A stretch of 64,000 nt of DNA from positions 434,001 to 498,000 of the forward strand of contig NZ_BSDC01000003.1 in the NCBI RefSeq assembly GCF_030268045.1. Reading direction: 5' to 3'. Shown here in pieces: positions 49,213 through 57,795 of the stretch (positions are counted from its first letter, which is position 1; the number at the start of each line of letters is the position of its first letter). Made by a program: the position numbers and the translations under genes. The DNA comes from Geothrix edaphica (GTDB lineage Bacteria > Acidobacteriota > Holophagae > Holophagales > Holophagaceae). The notes beneath the pieces were generated by a model. That model was not told where the DNA came from, did no database searches, and saw only the letters and a program-made list of their open reading frames with translations.

Positions 49213-49998
49213 CTAGCCCTCCGCTTCGCTTCCCGCCAGTCCGATGGGCGTGCGCTGGAGCTTCCAGCCGGCGAGGGCCCAGCAGAGGGCGCCGAAGGCC
49301 AGGAGGGCGAGGAGGGCCAGGGCCGGGTGGGTCGTCACCTGCTCCTGGGCCAGCAGCTGGTTGGCCTGCACCTGGGCCGCGCGGCTGCCGGCGAGGCTCT
49401 CGATGTGGTGGGTGAAGGTGAGGCGCTGGAGGAAGGGCGGGAAGATCCGCACCAGCGGCTCCCACAGGAAGAAGTACAGGGCGCCCCAGAGCGTGCCCCG
49501 CTTGAAGACCAGGCCCACCAGGGTCATGAGGGCCAGCTCGCCCCACCAGGCGCTCACCAGCGCGAGGATGCGGCCCGGCAGCAGGGCGGGATCGCCCCCC
49601 ACCAGCTGAAGGCCGAGGGCTCCGAGGATGAGCCAGGCGGCCCCCCAGGCGAACCAGGGCAGGCCCTTCCCCAGGGGCAGGGCCCAGGCGGGCGCGGGGC
49701 GCACCAGCAGCAGGGGCAGCGTGCGCTGCTCCAGGTCCTCGCGGATGCCCGCCGGGGCCGCCACCAGGGCCATGATGGGCAGCATCATCTTCACCAGCCC
49801 CTCGTGGAAGATGCGGAGGGCTTCGCCGGGGTTCGCGTCGAGCCCCCGCATCCGGCTGATGGTGAAGATGAGGAGGCTGAGGCCCACGGGCGCCATGACC
49901 AGGGCCGCCAGCACCCAGCCCCGGCCCTGGAGAACGCGGGGCATGTATCCCCGCGCCGTGGCGCGGATCGTCGTCAGAGGAGAAGGGGCGGCGGTCAT
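49213..49998 (-). CDS. ABC-2-type transporter permease
   Basis: This 261-aa membrane protein has about six helices (VLAALVMAPVGLSLLIFT, MMLPIMALVAAPAGIREDLE, ALALLALLAFGALCWALAGW). IREDLEQRTLPLLLVRPAPAW is the cytoplasmic segment typical of ABC-2 permeases that follow an ATPase. It is the fourth gene of a minus-strand ABC operon and overlaps its ATPase gene by four bases. The substrate is unknown. Confidence 0.82.
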   Translation of the reverse strand: MTAAPSPLTTIRATARGYMPRVLQGRGWVLAALVMAPVGLSLLIFTISRMRGLDANPGEALRIFHEGLVKMMLPIMALVAAPAGIREDLEQRTLPLLLVRPAPAWALPLGKGLPWFAWGAAWLILGALGLQLVGGDPALLPGRILALVSAWWGELALMTLVGLVFKRGTLWGALYFFLWEPLVRIFPPFLQRLTFTHHIESLAGSRAAQVQANQLLAQEQVTTHPALALLALLAFGALCWALAGWKLQRTPIGLAGSEAEG

Positions 49999-50915
49999 GC
50001 GTGGTCCCTCGTCAGATACTGGAAGACCGCGTCGAGGTTGAGATCCAGGGGATCGAGGGCGCGGAGCGGGATGCCGCCCTCGGCCGCGGCCTTCTGGAGG
50101 CGGGGCAGGATGTCCCGGGGCGAGCGCACCGAGATCACCACGGCGTCCTCCTCCATGCGCAGGGCCGCCAGTTCCGGCTGCTCCACGGCCCAGCGGGCCA
50201 GGACCTGCGCCTCGCCCGTAAGGCGCAGCTCCACGGGATGGCGGTCCAGCAGCTGGCGGATCTCGGTGACGGTGCCTTCCGCCAGCAGGCGGCCCCGGAA
50301 CAGGAGCAGGATGCGGTCCGTGAGCTGGGCGATCTCGCCGAGGATGTGGCTCGACACCAGGATGCGTGTGCCCTTGGCGGCCAGGTCGCGCAGCAGGGCC
50401 ATGAGCGTGAGGCGGGCCTCGGGGTCCAGGCCGTTGAAGGGCTCATCCAGAATGAGCAGCTCCGGCTCGTGCAGCAGCGCCTGGGCGAGGCGGATGCGCT
50501 GCCGCATGCCCTTGGACATGCGCGCGAAGGTGAGGTGGGCGCGGTCGCTCATGCCCACGGTGGCGAGGGCCCGGATCACGGCGGCCTTCAGATCGTCCCC
50601 CGACAGCCCCGAGAGCTCACCCATCATCCGGAGCCAGCGGTCGGCCCGCAGACCCGTGGGCAGGCGGTCGCCTTCGGACACGAGGCCCAGGCGCGCGAGC
50701 ACGGCGGGGTTCCGGAACGGGGCTTCGCCGAAGACCTCCACCTCGCCGCCCGAAGGCGGCAGCAGGCCTGAGAGCAGCTGCAGCAGCGAGGACTTGCCGG
50801 CGCCGTTGGGGCCCAGCAGGCCCGTGATGCCGCCGCCGTCCGGCAGCTCGAAGGTGGTGGGGCTGAGGCCCAGGATGGGGCCGTAGCGGAGGGAGGCGCG
50901 GTCGAGAGAGATCAT
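49995..50915 (-). CDS. ABC transporter ATP-binding protein (second cassette)
   Basis: This 306-aa ATPase has Walker A GLLGPNGAGKSSLLQLL, the signature MSKGMRQRIRLAQALL (a KG variant of LSGGQ common in ABC-2 exporters) and Walker B LLILDEPFNGLDPEAR. About 90 C-terminal residues follow the H-loop (LVSSHILGEIAQL). The family's general role is export or lantibiotic and drug resistance. The stop of the gene overlaps the downstream permease and its start overlaps the upstream permease stop by one base. Confidence 0.9.
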   Translation of the reverse strand: MISLDRASLRYGPILGLSPTTFELPDGGGITGLLGPNGAGKSSLLQLLSGLLPPSGGEVEVFGEAPFRNPAVLARLGLVSEGDRLPTGLRADRWLRMMGELSGLSGDDLKAAVIRALATVGMSDRAHLTFARMSKGMRQRIRLAQALLHEPELLILDEPFNGLDPEARLTLMALLRDLAAKGTRILVSSHILGEIAQLTDRILLLFRGRLLAEGTVTEIRQLLDRHPVELRLTGEAQVLARWAVEQPELAALRMEEDAVVISVRSPRDILPRLQKAAAEGGIPLRALDPLDLNLDAVFQYLTRDHA

Positions 50916-51775
50916 CAGATGACCGCCTCCGAAGGCATGGTCCGCTTGGCGGCCACGAAGGTCCACAAGCCCAGGTGGAAGGCCGTGCCGAGGAGCGCGG
51001 GGCCCCAGCCCATCAGGGGGTGGTCCACGCCGACGAAGAGCTGGGGCCATGTCTCCGCGAGCAGGATGGGGTTGATGGCCTGCACCGTGGGGATACCCGT
51101 GAGGCCGTGGATCATGGAGGCGAGCGTGGCGGCGCCCAGCACCAGACCCAGCACCCAGCCGATGCCGGCCCGGGGTGTGGCGGCCATGCTGGAGGCGCCC
51201 ACGGCCAGGGAGCCCATCAGGGTCGAGCTGATGGCCATGGCGGGCAGCAGGCGCAGGGGCGCGGTCACCCACACGGGGCCGCTGGCGCCGGCGAGGATCA
51301 GGGACATCAGCCAGGGCAGCAGGGCGAAGGGGAGCAGGATCGCGAAGGGCAGGGCCGAAGCGAAGCCCAGCTTGGCGAGCAGGTAGTCCCTCGGTCCCAC
51401 GGGGTGGGCGTACATGAGGGGCCGCACGCGGTAGAGGGTGTCCCGGGCCACCAGGCCGCCGCCCACCAGGGCCACCAGGAACCAGAGCAGGTAGCTGGCG
51501 GGGTTCAGCAGATCCGCCTGGAAGTCCGCGCCCTGGGTGAGGATGGTCTTCGCGAAATCCTGCATGGGCTTGAAGGTCTGGTTGGTCTGCAGGAGGTGAT
51601 CCACGTAGATGCGGGCCACCTTCCAGAGCAGCACCAGGAGGAAGGCGAAGCCGAAGAAGCGGCCGATCTTCTGGCGCCAGAGCCGGGCGAGATCGAAGCG
51701 CATCAGCACCAGGGCCGGGGGATGGCCGTGGCTGAGGTCCGGCGCGGGCGGCAGGGTGGGGGCGTAGATGGGCAT
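50915..51775 (-). CDS. ABC-2-type transporter permease, first cassette
   Basis: This 286-aa membrane protein has a cytoplasmic N-terminus of about 40 residues, then helices including IGRFFGFAFLLVLLWKVARI, SYLLWFLVALVGGGLVARDT, LLPFALLPWLMSLILAGASG and GWVLGLVLGAATLASMI. RDTLYRVRPLMYAHPVGPRD is the coupling segment facing the ATPase. It lies three bases downstream of its ATPase gene and overlaps the next ATPase gene by one base, so all four genes are one transcript. Confidence 0.82.
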   Translation of the reverse strand: MPIYAPTLPPAPDLSHGHPPALVLMRFDLARLWRQKIGRFFGFAFLLVLLWKVARIYVDHLLQTNQTFKPMQDFAKTILTQGADFQADLLNPASYLLWFLVALVGGGLVARDTLYRVRPLMYAHPVGPRDYLLAKLGFASALPFAILLPFALLPWLMSLILAGASGPVWVTAPLRLLPAMAISSTLMGSLAVGASSMAATPRAGIGWVLGLVLGAATLASMIHGLTGIPTVQAINPILLAETWPQLFVGVDHPLMGWGPALLGTAFHLGLWTFVAAKRTMPSEAVI

Positions 51776-51778
51776 GGG

Positions 51779-52702
51779 CTAGGCCCCCATCTGAGGATGC
51801 AGCGCCCGGAGGAGCACTTCATCGAGGCGGTCGTGGCGCGGCGTGAGCTGGATCAGGGTGGCGCCCCTGCCCTCGGCCCAGCGGAAGGCGGCTGTGGGAT
51901 CGGCTTCGGCCAGCTCCAGATCGTAGAGCCCGTTGCGGGCCTCCAGCACGGCCCCCAGCTCGGTCAGGGCGGCCTCCTGGCCCGCGTCCAGCGGATCGAG
52001 GAAGCGCAGCTCCACGCGCCGGGCCAGGGCCTTGCGCAGTCCGGCCATGGAGCCCGCGGCCTTGATCTGGCCCTGGTCGAGGATCACCAGCTGGTCCGCC
52101 ACGCGCTCCACGTCGCCCAGCAGGTGCGAGGCCAGGATGACGCCCGTGCCCAGTTCCGCGTGGACCCGCAGCACCAGGTCCAGCATGCGGCGCCGGCCGT
52201 CGGGATCCAGGCCGTTGGTGGGTTCGTCCAGGAAGATCAGCTCCGGGCTGTGCACCAGAGCCTGGGCCAGCTTCACCCGCTGGCGCATGCCCGTGGAATA
52301 GCCGCTGACGGGCCGGTAGCGGGCCTCGTCGAGCCCCACGAAGTAGAGCACCTCATGGGCGCGGTCCCGGGCCGCCTCCGGCGCCAGGCCGCTCAGCTCG
52401 CCCCAGAAGGCCACCTGCTCGTAGGCGGAGGCGTCCTCGATGAGGGCGTCGTACTCCGGCATGTAGCCGATGCGGGCCCGCAGCCGCGCGGCCGCGGGGG
52501 CCCCCAGGGGCACGCCCAGCACCGTGCCGCCGCCGCCGGACGGCTGCAACAGGCCGAGCAGGGCCTTCAGCAGGGTGGACTTGCCCGCGCCATTGGGGCC
52601 CAGCAACCCCACGATGCCGCGGTCGAGGGTGAGGGTCAGACCCTTCAGGGCGGGCGCCGCCGTGGCGGCGTAGCGCACTTCCAGGTTCTCGAAGGCGATC
52701 AA
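51779..52702 (-). CDS. ABC transporter ATP-binding protein, first cassette (TTG start)
   Basis: This 307-aa ATPase has Walker A GLLGPNGAGKSTLLKALLG, the signature YSTGMRQRVKLAQALV and Walker B LIFLDEPTNGLDPDGR. The start is TTG at 52702, the only start with a good ribosome binding site (GGAGG six bases upstream) and matching the family N-terminus (IAFENLEVRY). It is the first gene of the four-gene operon; a TTG start may lower its output. Two ATPases and two permeases suggest a heterodimeric or paired exporter. Confidence 0.9.
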   Translation of the reverse strand: MIAFENLEVRYAATAAPALKGLTLTLDRGIVGLLGPNGAGKSTLLKALLGLLQPSGGGGTVLGVPLGAPAAARLRARIGYMPEYDALIEDASAYEQVAFWGELSGLAPEAARDRAHEVLYFVGLDEARYRPVSGYSTGMRQRVKLAQALVHSPELIFLDEPTNGLDPDGRRRMLDLVLRVHAELGTGVILASHLLGDVERVADQLVILDQGQIKAAGSMAGLRKALARRVELRFLDPLDAGQEAALTELGAVLEARNGLYDLELAEADPTAAFRWAEGRGATLIQLTPRHDRLDEVLLRALHPQMGA

Positions 52703-52763
52703 CGGAGCCTCCAGGTGGCGGTCACGGCATTCTCCAGGATGTTGACTGCTACGAACGGCGCGG

Positions 52764-52802
52764 GGAATGGATTAGGGGCCCGCGACCATCGCGGAATGGA
52801 TT
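52764..52802. promoter_or_regulatory. Operator-like repeats between the ABC operon and the membrane protein gene
   Basis: A direct repeat GGAATGGATT occurs at 52764-52773 and 52793-52802 (29-base period, about three helical turns). Between the copies is a 13-base palindrome, CGCGA CCA TCGCG (52781-52793). The position between divergent genes suggests a regulator-binding region. No regulator is adjacent. Confidence 0.35.
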
Positions 52803-52862
52803 GTTCGGGGAAAGCGACTTAGGCTGGTGGCAACCATCCTCCCATCCCCCGGGGACTTCCGC

Positions 52863-54077
52863 ATGCAACTCCTGGACTGGCCCTTCCTCGATGCGCTCCA
52901 GGCCGGGGCGTTGGCGGCCCTGTTCATCAGCTTCGGCACGGACGCCCTGTCCCGGCGGGACCGCATGATGGGCTGGATGGCCTTCACCTGCCTGCTGGTG
53001 GGCCTCCGGCATGGCGTCCTGGCCATCGGCACCCTGTCCTCCTGGAACCCGGACCTGGTGGACCGGGCCCAGAGCCTGCTGGTGGCCCTGGGCTTCATCA
53101 GCCTCTGCACCGCCCTCGCCGAGCTGTTCCCCCGCCACATCCCCCGGCGCTTCCCGGCGTGGATCGCCCTGGGCATGATCCCCAACTACATCCGCAACCT
53201 CCTCCTGCCGCATCCAGGCCAGGCGGAGATCTGGACCCACCACCTCTACAACCTCACCTACCTCGTGGGGTGCGGTTTCATCATCTACTGGTCCCTTCGG
53301 GCGCGGCAGGACGGCGATCCCATGGGGCGCCGGCTCTTCCTCGGCTTCCTCGGCCTCACCATCCCCGTGGTGGTCGAGATCGCCGCCCAGAGCTTCTTCG
53401 ACATGAAGGTCCGCCTCTCCGGCTTCAGCCTCGTGGTCCTGGCCATGGCCATTGGCACGTCGTGGCAGTGGCTCGTGGTCCGGACCATGGAGTCCCGCAT
53501 CCACCGGGCCGAGACCGAGGTGGAGATCTGGCGCAGCCTGGTGCCGGGCAACGCCTTCCGCACGGACCGGCCCTCGGCCCTGATGGAAGGCCTGTTCGGA
53601 AGCGGCTGGGCGGACCGGGTGCGCGAGAATCCCGAGGCGCCCCTGATGGCCCTGGATGGCGCCTCCTACCGCCTGCGCACCCGGCTCCTGCACCACCACG
53701 AGCGGCTGGGCTGGTACGAGCGGGAGGAGGACTCCCAGCCTGGCGCCCGGGGGTTCCTGGCCGGCTGGACCGTGGCGCTGGGCATGGATGATCCCGCGGC
53801 CAGCGTCCGCATCCAGGAATGGCTCCGCAGCTGGGGCGCCGACGTGCACCTCTGGGGCACGGTGCCACCCCGGGAGGGGCCCTATCCCAGCGTCCTCATC
53901 TGGGCCCGGGAGCCCAGCATCCTGGCCGTCTGGCGCGAGGACGACCTCCTCCGCCGCCGGCCCCGCTGGGTACAGCTGGGCGGGCCCATCACCGCCGGGC
54001 CCCATGCCCGCATGGACCTGGACCTGGACGCTGCCAGCCTGAGGAACGTGCTCCGGGAGCTGCTCTCCCGGCACTGA
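52863..54077 (+). CDS. Membrane protein of unknown function with sensor-like N-terminus
   Basis: In this 404-aa protein the first 210 residues hold about six or seven helices (ALQAGALAALFISFGTDAL, QSLLVALGFISLCTALAELF, LVGCGFIIYWSLRARQDGDP, LTIPVVVEIAAQSFFDMKV, SLVVLAMAIGTSWQWLVVRT). This resembles the membrane input domains of histidine kinases and cyclases. A short coiled coil leads into about 170 soluble residues (SGWADRVRENPEAPLMALDG, LLHHHERLGWYEREEDSQPG) with no kinase, GGDEF, PAS or HTH signature. The ATG at 52863 is chosen for GGGGA upstream. The family is not recognised. Confidence 0.72.
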   Translation: MQLLDWPFLDALQAGALAALFISFGTDALSRRDRMMGWMAFTCLLVGLRHGVLAIGTLSSWNPDLVDRAQSLLVALGFISLCTALAELFPRHIPRRFPAWIALGMIPNYIRNLLLPHPGQAEIWTHHLYNLTYLVGCGFIIYWSLRARQDGDPMGRRLFLGFLGLTIPVVVEIAAQSFFDMKVRLSGFSLVVLAMAIGTSWQWLVVRTMESRIHRAETEVEIWRSLVPGNAFRTDRPSALMEGLFGSGWADRVRENPEAPLMALDGASYRLRTRLLHHHERLGWYEREEDSQPGARGFLAGWTVALGMDDPAASVRIQEWLRSWGADVHLWGTVPPREGPYPSVLIWAREPSILAVWREDDLLRRRPRWVQLGGPITAGPHARMDLDLDAASLRNVLRELLSRH

Positions 54078-54103
54078 TCTCCGCGGGGACCGGGTATTGA
54101 TCC

Positions 54104-54119
54104 CCGGGCACTTGCCCGG
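54104..54119 (+). terminator. Hairpin between the membrane protein gene and dnaE
   Basis: CCGGGC, an ACTT loop and GCCCGG form a 6-bp stem, extended by one C/G pair, 27 bases after the stop codon and 30 bases before dnaE. There is no T-run, so this may be a partial terminator or a leader structure of dnaE. Confidence 0.35.
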
Positions 54120-54148
54120 CCGCGCGCGATCCGTCGGAGAATGGGGGC

Positions 54149-57100
54149 ATGAGCTTCGCCCATCTCCATCTGCACACCGAGCACTCGCTCCTCGACGGCC
54201 TGACCCGCATCCCGGATCTCATCAAGAAGTGCCGGGCCTCCGGCATGCCGGCCGTGGCCGTGACAGACCACGGGAACATGTTCGGCATGATGAAGCTCTT
54301 CGACGCCTGCGAGAAGACGAAGGACGCCGAAGGCAACTGGGCCGTGAAGCCCATCCTGGGCTGCGAGGTCTACGTGGCCCCCAAGACCCGCTTCGACCGC
54401 AAGCTCGAGGCGAAGAACGCCACGGGCGAGGAGGGCCTGGAGGACTGCGTGGATCCCAGCGGATCGCGCGACGCCGGCTACCACCTGGTGCTGCTGGCCA
54501 AGAACCCCGTGGGCTTCGCCAACCTCTCGAAGCTCGTGTCCGCGGGCTTCACCGAGGGCTTCTACTACAAGCCCCGCATCGACAAGGACATCCTCCGGGA
54601 GCACAGCGAGGGCCTCATCGCCCTGTCGGCCTGCCTGGGCGGCGAGGTGCAGGCCCGCATCCTCCAGAACCGCCTGGACCAGGCCGAGCGGGTGGCGCGC
54701 GACTTCCGGGACATCTTCGGCGAGGACTTCTACCTGGAGATCCAGGACCAGGGCTTCGACAAGGAGAAGGAGATCATCCCCTTCCAGCAGGAGCTGGCCG
54801 CGCGGCTGGGCATCCCCCTGGTGGGCACCAACGACGCCCACTACCTCAACCACGAGGACGCGGACCTGCACGACACGCTGCTGTGCATCGGCACGAAGAC
54901 CACCAAGGCCAAGGAGAAGCGCATGCGCTTCTCCACGGACCAGTTCTTCGTGAAGACGCCCGAGGAGATGCGGGCCGTGTTCCCCGATCATCCGGAATAC
55001 CTGGAGCGCACCCTGGAGATCGCCGCCAAGGTGGACCTGTTCCCCATCACGCGGAAGCCCGTCACGCCCCGCTTTCCCGTGCCCGAAGGCTACGATCTGG
55101 AATCGTACTTCATGCACGTGGCGAAGGAGACCTTTGAGCAGCGCGTGGCGGAGTGCCGCCCGCTGTGGCAGGCGGGGGCGCTGAAACACCCGGAGGCCAG
55201 GTATCGCGAGCGTCTGGCCTTCGAGCTGGACATGATCCTCAAGATGGGGTTCCCCGGCTACTTCCTGCTGGTCTGGGACTTCATCCGCAAGGCCCGGGAG
55301 ATGGGCGTGCCCGTGGGCCCGGGCCGCGGTTCCGCGGCCGGCAGCATCGTGGCGTGGTCGATGATGATCACGGACATCGACCCCATGCAGTACGACCTGC
55401 TGTTCGAGCGCTTCCTCAACCCGGAGCGCGTGTCCATGCCCGACGTGGACATCGACTTCTGCCGCGACGGGCGCCAGAAGGTCATCGACTACGTCACCGA
55501 GAAGTACGGCCAGGACAAGGTCAGCAGCATCGTCACCATCAACCAGCTCAAGACCAAGGCCGTCATCAAGGACGTGGCGCGGGTCTTCGAGAAGGACTTC
55601 GCCTTCGCCAACAACCTCACCAAGCTGGTGCCCCAGGAGCCCGGCAAGCCCATCACCGTGGGCGAGGCGCTGGAGAAGAGCGACAAGCTGCGGGAGCTCT
55701 ACGAGTCCGATCCCGAGGTGAAGAACATCCTCGACATCTCCGCGCGGCTGGAGGGCCTGGCCCGGAACACCGGCGTCCACGCGGCGGGCGTCATCATCGC
55801 GCCCGATGAGCTGACCCAGTTCGCGCCGCTGTCCATGGACAAGGACAAGAAGGTGATGGTGCAGTACACCATGGTCGAGGCCGAGCGCGCGGGCCTCCTG
55901 AAGATGGACTTCCTCGGCCTGGAGACCCTCACCCAGATCGCCAAGACCCAGGAGGTCATCGCCCGGCGCCACGGCGCGCCCAAGGACATGACCACCATCC
56001 GCACCTTCGACGACAAGAAGACCTTCGAGCTCTTCGCGGCGGGCGACACGGACGGCGTCTTCCAGTTCGAGTCGGGCGGGATGAAGCAGCTGCTCCGCCA
56101 GCTGGGGCCCGACCGCTTCGACGACCTCATCGCGCTCAACGCCCTCTTCCGCCCGGGCCCCCTGGGCGCGGGCATGGGCACCACCTACGTGGAGCGGCGC
56201 CACGGCCGCGAGCCCGTGACCTACATGTTCCCGGACCTGGAGCCCATCCTCTCCCCCACCTATGGCGTGATCCTCTACCAGGAGCAGGTCATGCAGATCG
56301 CCAGCCTCGTCGCCGGGTACTCCCTGGGCGAGGCGGACATGCTGCGCCGGGCCATGGGCAAGAAGGACAAGGAGAAGATGGCCAAGGAGAAGACCAAGTT
56401 CATCGAACAAGGCGCTTCCCGCGGCTACGACCGGGCCAAGGTCGCGGAGATGTTCGACCTCATCGAGTACTTCGCGGGCTATGGCTTCAACAAGAGCCAC
56501 AGCGCCGCCTACGCCATGGTGGCCTACGAGACCGCCTACCTGAAGGCGAACTACAAGGTGGAGTTCATGGCGGGCCTGCTGTCCACCAAGTCCGGCCGTA
56601 CGGACGACGTGGCCAAGTACGTGCAGAACTGCCGGGAAGGCGGCATCGAGGTGCTGGGGCCGGACATCAACGAGTCGGCGCTCGATTTCACGGCCACCTC
56701 GGACCGGCAGATCCGCTTCGGCTTCGCCGCGGTCAAGGGGCTGGGCGAGGCGGCGCTGCAGGCCATCCTCGAGGCCCGGCAGGCCGAGGGCCGCTTCAAG
56801 GACCTGTTCCACGCCCTGAAGAGCACCGATCTCCAGAAGGCCAACCGCAAGGTCTGGGAGTCGCTCATCAAGGCCGGGGCCTTCGACAGCCTGGAACCCA
56901 ACCGGGCCGCCCTGCTCCAGGGCCTGCCGGACGCCGTGGCCGCGGCCTCCCGGGGCGGCGAGGACTCGGGCATGACCAGCCTCTTCGACGACGCGGAGCT
57001 GGCCAGCCTCAGCGAAGACTGGCGCGTGCCCGAGAACGTCGAGCCCTGGGACCGCAAGACCCGCCTGGCCGCCGAGCGCGAGGTGCTGGGCCTCTTCGTC

Positions 57101-57781
57101 AGCGGCCACCCCCTCGAGGAGTTCGCCGACGCCATCCAGGTGCACACCCACGGCACCCTGGCCAAGATCCTGGAGGACGTGGCTTCGGGCAGGCTGCGCG
57201 ACCGCAACGAGGTCACCCTCGGCGCCATGGTCTCCACCGTGGCCTTCAAGACCAACCAGAAGGGCGAGCCGTGGGCCATCCTCCAGGTGGAGGACCTGGC
57301 CGGCAAGATGGAAGTCCTCCTCATGGCCAGCAAGTGGGATCCCGTCACCAAGCGGAAGGACGCCCTCCGTCCCTTCGACCGCTACCGGCACCTGGCCGTG
57401 CCCGAGGCCATGCTGCGTATCACGGGCGAGCTGCGGGTGGAGACCCTCCAGGCCAACGGGAACGGCAACGGCGAGGGCGAGGAGGAGGAGGAACAGACCG
57501 TGGTGAAGGTCTTCGCCACGCTGCTGGAGCCCCTGGAGTCCTTCCAGGGCCAGGGCTTCTCGGGCGCCCTGGTGCGCCTGCCCGTGGGCGAGTGCCCGCC
57601 CCGCCTGGAGACCCTCCTCAAGGAACACCCGGGCGACCTGCCCGTGACCTTCGAGTACCGCTCGAAGGAGGGCCTGGTGGCCCGGGTGCGGGCCGGCCGG
57701 GACCTGCGCCTCAGACACGACCCTGACCTGGCGGAGAAGCTCGCCAAGGACACGGGCTGCACCCTGACCTGGACCTACTGA
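54149..57781 (+). CDS. dnaE: DNA polymerase III subunit alpha
   Basis: This 1210-aa replicative polymerase has an N-terminal PHP domain (AHLHLHTEHSLLDG, AVTDHGNMFGMMKL). The palm carries catalytic Asp432 and Asp434 in MPDVDIDFCRDGR. Other conserved stretches are GPGRGSAAGSIVAW, TGVHAAGVIIAPDEL and GYGFNKSHSAAYAMVAY, with a C-terminal OB domain (RNEVTLGAMVSTVAFKTNQK). A Glu-rich insert near residue 1110 (NGEGEEEEEQ) is a linker. It extends DNA during chromosome replication. The size is normal for DnaE1. The two degenerate NtrC-like genes follow on the same strand. Confidence 0.97.
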   Translation: MSFAHLHLHTEHSLLDGLTRIPDLIKKCRASGMPAVAVTDHGNMFGMMKLFDACEKTKDAEGNWAVKPILGCEVYVAPKTRFDRKLEAKNATGEEGLEDCVDPSGSRDAGYHLVLLAKNPVGFANLSKLVSAGFTEGFYYKPRIDKDILREHSEGLIALSACLGGEVQARILQNRLDQAERVARDFRDIFGEDFYLEIQDQGFDKEKEIIPFQQELAARLGIPLVGTNDAHYLNHEDADLHDTLLCIGTKTTKAKEKRMRFSTDQFFVKTPEEMRAVFPDHPEYLERTLEIAAKVDLFPITRKPVTPRFPVPEGYDLESYFMHVAKETFEQRVAECRPLWQAGALKHPEARYRERLAFELDMILKMGFPGYFLLVWDFIRKAREMGVPVGPGRGSAAGSIVAWSMMITDIDPMQYDLLFERFLNPERVSMPDVDIDFCRDGRQKVIDYVTEKYGQDKVSSIVTINQLKTKAVIKDVARVFEKDFAFANNLTKLVPQEPGKPITVGEALEKSDKLRELYESDPEVKNILDISARLEGLARNTGVHAAGVIIAPDELTQFAPLSMDKDKKVMVQYTMVEAERAGLLKMDFLGLETLTQIAKTQEVIARRHGAPKDMTTIRTFDDKKTFELFAAGDTDGVFQFESGGMKQLLRQLGPDRFDDLIALNALFRPGPLGAGMGTTYVERRHGREPVTYMFPDLEPILSPTYGVILYQEQVMQIASLVAGYSLGEADMLRRAMGKKDKEKMAKEKTKFIEQGASRGYDRAKVAEMFDLIEYFAGYGFNKSHSAAYAMVAYETAYLKANYKVEFMAGLLSTKSGRTDDVAKYVQNCREGGIEVLGPDINESALDFTATSDRQIRFGFAAVKGLGEAALQAILEARQAEGRFKDLFHALKSTDLQKANRKVWESLIKAGAFDSLEPNRAALLQGLPDAVAAASRGGEDSGMTSLFDDAELASLSEDWRVPENVEPWDRKTRLAAEREVLGLFVSGHPLEEFADAIQVHTHGTLAKILEDVASGRLRDRNEVTLGAMVSTVAFKTNQKGEPWAILQVEDLAGKMEVLLMASKWDPVTKRKDALRPFDRYRHLAVPEAMLRITGELRVETLQANGNGNGEGEEEEEQTVVKVFATLLEPLESFQGQGFSGALVRLPVGECPPRLETLLKEHPGDLPVTFEYRSKEGLVARVRAGRDLRLRHDPDLAEKLAKDTGCTLTWTY

Positions 57782-57795
57782 GACCCGGTGCCACC

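Noticed and set aside
53882-57718. A 1278-residue minus-strand open frame opposite dnaE, and similar long frames at 15616-18540, 20897-23776 and 30938-34144
   Set aside because: They lie opposite clear genes, have His/Gly/Val-biased composition typical of antisense frames in GC-rich DNA, and show no domain motif or ribosome binding site.
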